Source: Gemmatimonadota bacterium (GTDB lineage Bacteria > Latescibacterota > UBA2968 > UBA8231). From it: a DNA stretch of 64,000 nucleotides. The notes below the pieces were generated by a model. It was not told where the DNA came from, searched no databases, and saw only the letters and a program-made list of their open reading frames with translations. A program made the position numbers and the translations under genes. The stretch spans positions 21,947 to 85,946 of the forward strand of contig JAPPEF010000366.1 in NCBI GenBank assembly GCA_028875335.1, written 5' to 3'. Every line of letters begins with the position of its first letter. Positions within the stretch are counted from its first letter, which is position 1. This document shows, in pieces, positions 55,008-62,542 of this stretch.

Positions 55008-55208
55008 CTACCTAGCGGTGCACGGCGTAATAGACATCACCAATGGTTCACACCTGATATTGGGAACCCCAAGTTAAAAGAGCATCTAGCCGCTGTAATC
55101 GCACTCATGAAAGCCTCGCCTAATTGGGAGAGTTTCATCCGCAGCATCAACCGAGCGTTTCCACAGTTTGACAAGACGATGCAGTTGCCGTTCTATGCCG
55201 ATGAGTAA
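55008..55208 (+). pseudogene. Remnant of a P63C-domain gene
   Basis: The frame without its own start reads HHQWFTPDIGNPKLKEHLAA then VIALMKASPNWESFIRSINR and AFPQFDKTMQLPFYADE before TAA. This is the typical end of P63C-domain proteins, which are frequent on mobile elements. The rest of the gene is missing. It is the main content of the 364-base gap between the transketolase and the TPR gene; the part before it shows only a possible decayed signal-peptide-like stretch. Confidence 0.6.
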
Positions 55209-55278
55209 CCGGAACGCTACCGAGGGGAAGCCGTCTGTGATCATTGAGTTTGGCGATGGCGATAGTGGAGGATGAGGA

Positions 55279-55413
55279 ATGACCAAGAGGAAGAATAATC
55301 TGGCTCTCTTGGTTCTCGCTCTGCTGGTCGCCGTCAGCTATTTTCCCGCTACCCAAGCCGGTTTCGTCTGGGACGATAGGATAGTGACGACGTTGACGGC
55401 CATTCGAGACTGA
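55279..55413 (+). pseudogene. N-terminal fragment of the TPR membrane protein, cut off by TGA
   Basis: With the ribosome site GGAGGATGAGG, the frame MTKRKNNLALLVLALLVAV, PATQAGFVWDDRIVTTLTAIRD runs to a TGA at 55411 and then continues in the same frame as DGIAELWFAPGS into the downstream TPR gene. TMTC-like proteins normally have FVWDD, a short linker and DGL..IWF without a break, so these 44 codons belong to that gene. A TGG or other one-base change to TGA explains the break. Confidence 0.75.
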
Positions 55414-55428
55414 GACGGCATTGCGGAG

Positions 55429-57174
55429 TTGTGGTTTGCTCCCGGCAGTGCCTATTTGCAAGGAGACGTTGGGGAAGGCCATTATTGGCCGCTGACGTAC
55501 TCTACCTTCTGGCTGGAACACAAGCTATGGGGGTTGGCTCCGACCGGCTATCACGTCGTCAACATTCTGCTGCACTTCGCCAACACGACGCTACTGTGGC
55601 GCCTGCTGCTGCGGCTTTGTGTGCCCGGTGCTTGGTTGGTTGCCGCGGTGTTTGCCGTCCATCCCCTGCACGTCGAATCGGTCGCTTGGATCATCGAGCG
55701 CAAGGATGTGCTCTCGGCCCTGTTCTATCTGACCGCGGTGCTGGGCTGGATCCGATTTGTGGAAGAGCCTCGACGGGAACGCTATATCCTCGTCCTAGTG
55801 CTGTTCGTGGCTGGTTTGTTGAGCAAGTCCATTGTGGTCACCCTGCCAGCAACCCTGCTGATCTATCACTGGTGGCAGTGGGGCCGCGTAACGCAGAGCG
55901 ACCTGATTCGATTGATGCCGTTTTTCCTAGTCGCGCTGTGCATCACGGCCGCAGACCTGTCGTTTTACACCTCCCGGGAGCTGCTTTCGCTGGGCTACTC
56001 GCCGATCGAGCGAGTGCTCATCGCGGCGCGTGCCTTGTGGTTCTATGCCGGCAAGTTGCTGTGGCCGACCGAACTGGCTGTGATTTATCCGCTATGGGAT
56101 ATCGGCATCAGCGACCCGCTGGCCTGGGTCTATGTTGTTGCCTGTATCGCGGTTGCGGCGCTGCTCTGGTTCGGCCGGGAGCGCTTGGGCCGTGGGCCAC
56201 TGGCCGGGGTGGCGTTCTTTGCCGTGACGCTGTCGCCAGTGCTTGGTTTTGTGGATTACGGCTACATGCAGTTTTCCCTCGTCGCTGATCGCTTTCAGTA
56301 TCTGGCCGGCATCGGCGTGATGGCGGTACTCATCGGTAGTGCCGTTCACGGCGTGGGTAGGCTAGCGAATTCTTTCAGGATGGGCGCGTGTGGCCTCGCA
56401 GTGGTCGTTTTGGCGCTCTTCGGAGTGATGACTTGGCAGCAGGCGGGCATCTACCGGGACGAGATCAGTCTCTTCAGCCACATCGTCTCTTTCAATCCCG
56501 AGGCGCGAGGGGCACATCTCAGTCTGGCCTTGTTGTTGGCCGAGGAGGACCGTGCGGAGGAAGCCCGTGCTGCCGCCCGCATCGCGGTGGAACAGCGCCC
56601 ATATTTAGCTGACGCACATTACTATTCTTTGGGCGAGATCTTGAGGAAACAGGGGCACCATGAGGAAGCCATCGCGTCGTACCGCGTAGTGCTCGAAATT
56701 GACCCCGAGCACGCGCTGGCCTATGCCGGCATGGGCGATGCGCTATTCCAATTGGAGCGCTATGAGGAAGCGCTCGCGTCGTTGACACAGGCCATCTCTC
56801 TGCAATCGGACCTGCCGATGGCGGCTAGACTTCATGTCCTCATGGGTCAGGCATCGCAGGAACTGGGGCGGACCAAAGTTGCAGCGGAGCAGTACGAACG
56901 CGCCCTGCTAGTCGAACCGCACAACACGGAAGCGCTTGATCGCTTAGCCTTTGTGCGGTTCTGGCAGAAGCGTTACGAGGAGGCGCTCGATCTGTATCGG
57001 ATTCTGATCGATATTGGTTACGCCAAGGCGCAAAACCACACCAACATGGCCGCCTCGCTTTTCTACCTAGGCCGCACCGACGAGGCGATTGAGAACCTCG
57101 AACGCGCCCTATCTTTGGATCCGAACTTGGAATCGGCGCAGACCTACCTTAAAGATATGCGGCGCAGACATTAG
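55429..57174 (+). CDS. TMTC-like multi-spanning membrane protein with C-terminal TPR repeats
   Basis: This frame encodes 581 residues downstream of an in-frame stop; the full original gene would begin at 55279 (631 codons plus the stop). WPLTYSTFWLEHKLWGLAPT, HVVNILLHFANTTLLWRLLL, FAVHPLHVESVAWIIERKDV and LSALFYLTAVLGW are the conserved loops of the TMTC/DUF1736-like GT-C family, with about 9 membrane helices. From about residue 350, five or six TPR units follow (AIASYRVVLEIDPEHALAY, ALASLTQAISLQSDLPMAA, AIENLERALSLDPNLESA). It is probably a membrane mannosyl- or glycosyltransferase; an ATG-less restart would lack the first helix, so the gene may be inactive. The first in-frame start after the TGA is a TTG. 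Confidence 0.75.
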   Translation: MWFAPGSAYLQGDVGEGHYWPLTYSTFWLEHKLWGLAPTGYHVVNILLHFANTTLLWRLLLRLCVPGAWLVAAVFAVHPLHVESVAWIIERKDVLSALFYLTAVLGWIRFVEEPRRERYILVLVLFVAGLLSKSIVVTLPATLLIYHWWQWGRVTQSDLIRLMPFFLVALCITAADLSFYTSRELLSLGYSPIERVLIAARALWFYAGKLLWPTELAVIYPLWDIGISDPLAWVYVVACIAVAALLWFGRERLGRGPLAGVAFFAVTLSPVLGFVDYGYMQFSLVADRFQYLAGIGVMAVLIGSAVHGVGRLANSFRMGACGLAVVVLALFGVMTWQQAGIYRDEISLFSHIVSFNPEARGAHLSLALLLAEEDRAEEARAAARIAVEQRPYLADAHYYSLGEILRKQGHHEEAIASYRVVLEIDPEHALAYAGMGDALFQLERYEEALASLTQAISLQSDLPMAARLHVLMGQASQELGRTKVAAEQYERALLVEPHNTEALDRLAFVRFWQKRYEEALDLYRILIDIGYAKAQNHTNMAASLFYLGRTDEAIENLERALSLDPNLESAQTYLKDMRRRH

Positions 57175-57206
57175 ACAAGCTCAAGGGTAGGGCTTTGCTT
57201 CATAGC

Positions 57207-57275
57207 CTACGGCGGGGCCTGTTGCGCCGCTACGGGCGCGGTCAATAGGGCGACAGCAAACAAGACGAGTAGCAT
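57207..57275 (-). other. Possible 22-codon secreted peptide or gene remnant
   Basis: An ATG with AAGGA seven bases upstream opens MLLVLFAVALLTAPVAAQQ followed by APP and TAG. This is a complete signal peptide with a cleavage site and almost nothing after it. It lies 65 bases after the next minus-strand gene. It may be a decayed secreted gene or a very small product. Confidence 0.3.
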
Positions 57276-57339
57276 GATGAGTCCTTCAAGTAGAGACACG
57301 CAGGGATGGAACGTCAAGACCTTAAAGTAGGAAATTACG

Positions 57340-58218
57340 TTAAGGAATGCCCAGTTCTTGCCGGTACACCTCGTCTGCGTCGGCTTGCAACTGCCAGTAA
57401 GGCACTCGGATCGTCTGCATCAATTCGCCGCGTCCCCCATCGCTGTCCTCCCAGCGCAGAATCCGATGCGGATAGGCTTTTTCCGTCCACAGTGTCCGCT
57501 GCCGCTGGCCGATGTGCAGGTCCCATCGCACGCTGGCTAGCGTGCCGATTGCTGTCTCAATCTGCTCCTCGGCGGCCTTGTGGATCTGCCCGGCCACGGT
57601 CGCATGGGGCTGATGCGCCTGCCGAAGCTGCCAAAAGCTCGGCAGTACCTCCACCTCCCGCATTTCGCCTAGGTCCATGAACGGCCCTTGCAACTCTCGA
57701 ATGCGGATCAGTAGATGGTCCTCGCTCGCAAAGTGATCCGGCTGCTTTAGCTGATAGGCCCCCCGGCCCTCACTGGCAAAATAGCTGCTGATGTGCCCGT
57801 CAATCTGCCCGTCGCTGAACAGGGCCTCGTCAAAGACCTGCCCGCACCACTCTTGCGCACTGAACGAAATGCGCCGCAGCTCAAAGGGATGCCGCTCGCC
57901 CGCCACTTGGCTGAAAACCGAAGTCATCACCGAATAGTCGTATATCCCGGTCGTAAAGTTGAGAATGTGGTTGAGCTTGAGCGCGTAGAATTGGTCGGCC
58001 TCTGGCGTCGGCGAATCGGCCTTGATAAAGGTTTGCCGGTGCAGACTCTCGGTCACGAAAATCATCACTCCGTACCCCTGCCGCAGCTCGCCGTAGCGCG
58101 GCTGAATTACCTCGTAGCTAGAGATCTCGGCCTTCCCGTCGGCCCAATGCGCGTAAAAATCCACCGCACCTGTTTGGGCCGCGCCGAGTAACATTGTCCC
58201 TATAATCCATTTTGTCAT
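57340..58218 (-). CDS. Secreted protein of unknown function
   Basis: This 292-residue protein has a short signal peptide (MTKWIIGTMLLGAAQTGA) and AGAGGCAGCT before the ATG. The segments FYAHWADGKAEISSYEV, RYGELRQGYGVMIFVTESLH, ALKLNHILNFTTGIYDYSVM and SFSAQEWCGQVFDEALF form a pattern I associate with a family of secreted proteins in Bacteroidota and relatives that is often misnamed septum inhibitor Maf; no enzyme function is known to me. It is divergent from feoA. Confidence 0.65.
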   Translation of the reverse strand: MTKWIIGTMLLGAAQTGAVDFYAHWADGKAEISSYEVIQPRYGELRQGYGVMIFVTESLHRQTFIKADSPTPEADQFYALKLNHILNFTTGIYDYSVMTSVFSQVAGERHPFELRRISFSAQEWCGQVFDEALFSDGQIDGHISSYFASEGRGAYQLKQPDHFASEDHLLIRIRELQGPFMDLGEMREVEVLPSFWQLRQAHQPHATVAGQIHKAAEEQIETAIGTLASVRWDLHIGQRQRTLWTEKAYPHRILRWEDSDGGRGELMQTIRVPYWQLQADADEVYRQELGIP

Positions 58219-58264
58219 AGCTGCCTCTCTTTCTCGTAGATAGAAATTTAATATTAAAAATACA

Positions 58265-58294
58265 TTGACGTATCGCTCGCTGATTGACTATATT
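58265..58294 (+). promoter_or_regulatory. Candidate promoter of the feo operon
   Basis: TTGACG (58265-58270), 18 bases and TATATT (58289-58294) lie in the AT-rich divergent gap, about 90 bases before feoA. No Fur box could be assigned with confidence. Confidence 0.45.
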
Positions 58295-58385
58295 TACAGA
58301 AGTTTGACATACAGAACAGCCCATTGACGGCTTAAACAATTATTTAGTCAATCTAATTTCTGCCCAATCTAGCCGGAGCTATCGC

Positions 58386-58643
58386 GTGGAACTTCGCAAA
58401 ACGCCCTGCACCTCAGACGCCCCCGCCCCCCTCGACTTGTCGCAGTTGCCTCGGCACGGCGAAGCCGTCGTCGCCGAAGTCTCGGCCCCTGCGCGCTTGG
58501 CCGCCCGCCTGCGCGAATTGGGCTTTTTGCCCGGTGAACACTTGCGCGTGTTGCGCTCTGGGACCGCGCTCATCGTCCAGATAGGACAGACCCGCCTCGC
58601 GCTCCGGCGCAGGGATGCTGCCGCCATCCGCCTAGTCCCCTAG
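58386..58643 (+). CDS. feoA: Ferrous iron transport protein A
   Basis: FeoA is a small cytoplasmic SH3-like partner of FeoB. The 85-residue product has LSQLPRHGEAVVAEV, LAARLRELGFLPGEHLRVL and IVQIGQTRLALRRRDAAAI, the expected pattern with the LGF turn. The start is a GTG with a weak ribosome site. It lies 24 bases upstream of feoB and is almost surely co-transcribed with it for Fe(II) uptake. Confidence 0.9.
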   Translation: MELRKTPCTSDAPAPLDLSQLPRHGEAVVAEVSAPARLAARLRELGFLPGEHLRVLRSGTALIVQIGQTRLALRRRDAAAIRLVP

Positions 58644-58667
58644 TTTTTTCTCCTCAGCAGGTCCTGT

Positions 58668-60800
58668 GTGCGGACCCTCGCACTTATTGGCAATCCCAAT
58701 ACGGGCAAGACCACGCTTTTTAATGCCCTGACCGGCCTTACACAGCGCGCTGGTAACTACCCGGGCGTCACCGTAGAACATAAAGTGGGGACCGTGACGC
58801 TGGATGGGGAAGATGCGCTAGACCTGATTGACCTGCCCGGTGCCTATAGCCTCGCCGCGCACTCGCCCGACGAGATGCTGGCCATTGACGTGCTCTTGGG
58901 CCAACAGCAGGACGCGCCGCCCATAGATGGCATCTTGGCGGTCGTCGATGCCAGCAACCTGCGGCGCAACCTCTACTTGGTCTCCCAACTCGCGGAAATA
59001 GATGTGCCCTTGGTCGTGGCCCTCAATATGGGGGACATAGCAATCCGGCGGGGCATGCGCATCGACGCCAGTGCCCTGTCTGAGGCGCTCGGCGTGCCGG
59101 TAGTGTCCGTCCTCGCCCACCGCCGGCAGGGGTTGGATGAACTGCGACGCACTTTGGCGGCTCTGAATGCGGATCCAGCGCCTGCGCGGCCGCAGCGGGT
59201 GGAACTGCCCGATCAACTCCAGCGCGCCACCGCCGAACTACAGGCCGCGGTCTCTGGGCCGCTCTCCTCAGTAGAGGCCCTGCGCGCTCTAGTCGATGAA
59301 GATGGGTATGCCGAGCGCCGCTTGTTGGCGTCCGCTGGTGATGGCATCGCGGACCGCTTGCGCGGCCTGCGCACGGCCTGCGCGGATTCTCTGTCCGAGT
59401 TGGAAAGCAACGCCCGCTATGCTTGGATCGACGGTCTGCTCGCGCAGGCGATTGACCAGCCCAGCCGCCTAGAGGGCCGCCGCTCGGATCGGGCCGACCG
59501 CATTCTCGCGCACCGCCTCTTAGGCGTGGCGATTTTTGTGCTGGTCAACGTCTTGGTCTTTGAAGCTATTTACACTTGGTCGGGGCCGCTGATGGATGGC
59601 ATTGACGCGCTCTTTGCCGCCTGCGGCGACCGCGCCGCTGCGCTCATACCCCCCGGTGCCCTGCAAAGCCTCGTCGTCGATGGCCTCATCGCTGGCGTCG
59701 GCGGCGTGCTCATCTTCCTGCCGCAGATCGCCATCTTGTTCTTTTTTATTGCCTTGCTCGAAGACAGTGGCTACATGGCGCGAGCTGCGTTGTTGATGGA
59801 TCGGCTGCTCACCCGCGTGGGGCTGTCTGGCACGGCCTTCATGCCCCTGCTGTCCAGCTTTGCCTGCGCCGTCCCGGGCATCATGGCCACCCGCACCATT
59901 GAAGACCGGCGCGACCGCTTTGCCACCATCTTGGTCGCGCCGCTGATGAGTTGTTCGGCGCGTCTGCCAGTGTACGTGCTCTTCATCGGGACCTTTGTCC
60001 CAGACCGCTCGTTGTTGGGTGGAATCATCGGCTTACAGGCACTGACTCTGTTCGCCTTCTATTGCCTCGGCGCTCTCGTCGCCATCCCGGTGGCTTGGTT
60101 GCTCAAGCGGACCTTGCTCAAGGGCGATCCTCCGCCCTTTTTGCTGGAGTTGCCTTCGTATAAGACGCCCGACCTGCGCACAGTGATGCTGCGCGTGTAC
60201 CACAGTAGCCGGGCCTTTGTCGTCCGCGCTGGCAGCCTCATCTTGGCGACGACGATTGCGATGTGGGCGCTGGCGTATTTCCCGCGCTCGGAAGCCGTGG
60301 TCGAGCGCCACCAAATCGAGCGCCAAGCGGTCGCGCCCGCAGCCCTCGACTCCTTGGCAAAGCGCCAAGCGGCCGAGCTGGTAGAAAACAGCTATCTGGG
60401 CCAAGCCGGACACTGGGTCGCGCCGGCTGTGCGTCCTTTGGGATGGGATTGGCGCATTGGCATGGCAGTTATCGCCTCTTTCCCGGCCCGCGAAGTCATC
60501 ATCTCGGCCTTGGGCACCATTTATAGCCTCGGCGCGGGCGAAGACGAAGGCTCCGAGAGCCTGCGCGCGACCTTGGCCGCTGCTACGTGGTCGGATGGCC
60601 GCCCGATTTACACCTTGGCAGTGGCGCTGTCGATCATGGTTTTCTTTGCCCTCTGCGCTCAGTGTCTATCGACCTTGGTCGTCATCAAAAAAGAGACCGG
60701 CTCCTATGGCTGGTCTCTGTTCAGCTTTGGCTATATGACAACCCTCGCTTATATCGGCGCGCTGGCGACCTACCAAGTCGGCACGGCTCTGGGATTTTGA
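58668..60800 (+). CDS. feoB: Ferrous iron transport protein B
   Basis: FeoB is the inner-membrane Fe(II) transporter with a GTPase domain. The 710-residue protein starts at a GTG. G1 is GNPNTGKTTLFNALTG, G3 DLPGAYSLA, G4 ALNMGD, followed by a helical GDI-like domain to about 260. The membrane part has the two gate motifs with conserved Cys (LLSSFACAVPGIMATRTIED and LMSCSARLPVYVLF) and ends in TYQVGTALGF. Its stop is followed two bases later by a small membrane protein gene. Confidence 0.96.
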   Translation: MRTLALIGNPNTGKTTLFNALTGLTQRAGNYPGVTVEHKVGTVTLDGEDALDLIDLPGAYSLAAHSPDEMLAIDVLLGQQQDAPPIDGILAVVDASNLRRNLYLVSQLAEIDVPLVVALNMGDIAIRRGMRIDASALSEALGVPVVSVLAHRRQGLDELRRTLAALNADPAPARPQRVELPDQLQRATAELQAAVSGPLSSVEALRALVDEDGYAERRLLASAGDGIADRLRGLRTACADSLSELESNARYAWIDGLLAQAIDQPSRLEGRRSDRADRILAHRLLGVAIFVLVNVLVFEAIYTWSGPLMDGIDALFAACGDRAAALIPPGALQSLVVDGLIAGVGGVLIFLPQIAILFFFIALLEDSGYMARAALLMDRLLTRVGLSGTAFMPLLSSFACAVPGIMATRTIEDRRDRFATILVAPLMSCSARLPVYVLFIGTFVPDRSLLGGIIGLQALTLFAFYCLGALVAIPVAWLLKRTLLKGDPPPFLLELPSYKTPDLRTVMLRVYHSSRAFVVRAGSLILATTIAMWALAYFPRSEAVVERHQIERQAVAPAALDSLAKRQAAELVENSYLGQAGHWVAPAVRPLGWDWRIGMAVIASFPAREVIISALGTIYSLGAGEDEGSESLRATLAAATWSDGRPIYTLAVALSIMVFFALCAQCLSTLVVIKKETGSYGWSLFSFGYMTTLAYIGALATYQVGTALGF

Positions 60801-60801
60801 A

Positions 60802-60939
60802 ATGGACTGGCAAACGCCAGTGGCCATCGCCATTGCCGCGCTCGCCGGAGCGTACGTGTTGTGGCGTTTGGCGCGGCCTTTTTTCCAAGACAAATCCCAC
60901 CGCGATGAACCGTTGCAGATAGGGGACTCGGACGACTAG
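60802..60939 (+). CDS. Small single-helix membrane protein downstream of feoB
   Basis: The 45-codon frame beginning MDWQTPVAIAIAALAGAYVL has one membrane helix, then WRLARPFFQDKSHRDEP and an acidic tail. It sits where many feo operons encode a short FeoB-associated membrane protein (often Cys-rich, sometimes called FeoC-like or p12), with the same N-terminal W and helix layout, but here the cysteines are absent. It begins one base after the feoB stop, so translation is likely coupled. Confidence 0.65.
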   Translation: MDWQTPVAIAIAALAGAYVLWRLARPFFQDKSHRDEPLQIGDSDD

Positions 60940-60972
60940 CTGCGCCAACTGTGTGCCGGTGACTGGATGGGA

Positions 60973-62055
60973 TTACCCTGCGCGACGCAAAAATCGCTTG
61001 CCCGCGAGTTGATCTACTAGCCCGTCGAGTTCCAACCTCAGCAGCACATCGAGCAGAGTCGCGGGCGGCAGGGCGCTGTCTTGGGCGAGTTCGTCAATGT
61101 GCCGGGGTTGGCGCGACAGCAGGGCATAGACGCTCTCGTCCTCTGGAGGAAGAGTGGGCGCGGGCACGGGCGCGCTTTGCGGGTGCGGTGACGCCCACAT
61201 GGTCAATTCCTCTAGCACGTCCTCCACGTCCTCGACCAACTTCGCCCCGTCTTTGATGAGTTGATGGCAGCCTGCGTTGCGGCCCGAGCGCACGTCCCCG
61301 GGCACAGCGAAGACCTCGCGGTTTTGCTCCAAGGCGTGTTGGACCGTAATCAGCGCCCCGCTCTTTTGCGGAGCCTCGACGATGATCACTCCTAGACTCA
61401 GACCGCTGATGATGCGGTTGCGGCGCGGGAAGGCTCCCCGCTCCGGCTGTGCCCCCCAAGCAAACTCGGAGACGATGGCCCCCCGTTCGCGGATTTGGCG
61501 GTAGAGTGGAGTGTGAGTGCGGGGATAGGGCACGTCGGCCCCGCAGCCCAACACGGCGATGGTGCGTCCCCCGGCCGCGAGCGCGGCCTCATGGGCGGCT
61601 GCGTCGATGCCGAAAGCCATGCCGCTGACGATGCAGATGCCTTGAGCTATCAGCCCGCGGGCCAGCTCGGCGGCGATCAGCTTGCCGCTGTCCGATGCCT
61701 TGCGCGAGCCGACGATGGCCACGGTAGGAGGGGACAAATCGTCCGGTCCCAGCGCAAACAGCACGGGTGGTGGCGCGGCGATTTGGGCCAGTAGTTGGGG
61801 ATAGTCCGCGTCTGCTGGGGCTAGGCAGCGTCCGCCCGCCGCGCAAAGCCGTTGCCACTGCTCGGCGGCCCAAGCAAAGTCGGCCTGCGTCGGCCGCTGC
61901 TCGGGCGCGCTGGCCCCTACGGCCGCAGTCCAATTTGCGGCGGTGAGGGCCTCTTGCGCCGAGCCGAAATGGTCGAGTAAGCGCCGCACGCGCCTAGGCG
62001 GCTCGGCTTGGCTCAGCGCGAGCAGCGCCTGCACTTCGCGCTGGGACTCAGGCAT
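60973..62055 (-). CDS. dprA: DNA-processing protein DprA/Smf
   Basis: DprA protects incoming single-stranded DNA and loads RecA during transformation. The 360-residue protein has an N-terminal helix-hairpin-helix/SAM-like part, then the Rossmann-like core: VAIVGSRKASDSGKLIAAEL, ICIVSGMAFGIDAAAHEAAL, TIAVLGCGADVPYPRTH, GAFPRRNRIISGLSLGVIIV, EAPQKSGALITVQHALEQNR and FAVPGDVRSGRNAGCHQLIKD. A C-terminal winged-helix-like domain follows. It overlaps coaD by eight bases. Confidence 0.95.
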   Translation of the reverse strand: MPESQREVQALLALSQAEPPRRVRRLLDHFGSAQEALTAANWTAAVGASAPEQRPTQADFAWAAEQWQRLCAAGGRCLAPADADYPQLLAQIAAPPPVLFALGPDDLSPPTVAIVGSRKASDSGKLIAAELARGLIAQGICIVSGMAFGIDAAAHEAALAAGGRTIAVLGCGADVPYPRTHTPLYRQIRERGAIVSEFAWGAQPERGAFPRRNRIISGLSLGVIIVEAPQKSGALITVQHALEQNREVFAVPGDVRSGRNAGCHQLIKDGAKLVEDVEDVLEELTMWASPHPQSAPVPAPTLPPEDESVYALLSRQPRHIDELAQDSALPPATLLDVLLRLELDGLVDQLAGKRFLRRAG

Positions 62056-62542
62056 TTTGGAATTTCTCCCGCAGGCGTCGCTCGATACAAGGCGGCACGA
62101 ACTGGTTCAACTGCCCGCCCATTTGCGCCACTTCGCGCACGACCGACGAACTGAGATACATGTACTCGGCCTTGGTCATTAGAAAGACCGTGTCGAACTC
62201 CGGCCACAGTGAACGATTGGTCAAAGCCATGGCGAACTCGTGCTCAAAGTCGGTTACGGCCCGCAGGCCCCGCACGGCCGTGCGGATGTTGTGCTGCCGC
62301 GCATAGTCAACGGTCAGGCCGTCGTGGAAATCGACCTTGGCTTGAGGCCAGTCGCTAATGGCCTCGGAGATCATCGCCCGGCTCTCCGCTAGCGAAAAGA
62401 GCGGCTTTTTGTTGGGATTGATCGCCACCAACAGGGTGACTTGGGAGAAGATGCCCAAGGCCCGCTCTAGGATGTTTAGATGGCCAAAGGTAATGGGGTC
62501 GAAGCTGCCGGGATAAATGGCTGCGTCTGCAAAGCTGTTCAT
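62048..62542 (-). CDS. coaD: Phosphopantetheine adenylyltransferase
   Basis: CoaD adenylates 4'-phosphopantetheine in coenzyme A synthesis. The 164-residue protein has IYPGSFDPITFGHLNILERA (T/HxGH nucleotidyl motif as TFGH), LVAINPNKKPLFS, AVRGLRAVTDFEHEFAMALT, NRSLWPEFDTVFLMT and YLSSSVVREVAQMGG, all standard. It starts one base into the stop of the PilN-like gene and overlaps dprA, forming a compact unit with both. Confidence 0.96.
   Translation of the reverse strand: MNSFADAAIYPGSFDPITFGHLNILERALGIFSQVTLLVAINPNKKPLFSLAESRAMISEAISDWPQAKVDFHDGLTVDYARQHNIRTAVRGLRAVTDFEHEFAMALTNRSLWPEFDTVFLMTKAEYMYLSSSVVREVAQMGGQLNQFVPPCIERRLREKFQNA

Noticed and set aside
55411..55413. TGA read as tryptophan or selenocysteine (alternative code)
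   Set aside because: TGA ends many intact genes here, often in ATGA overlaps, and no selenocysteine insertion-like hairpin or selenoprotein family is evident.
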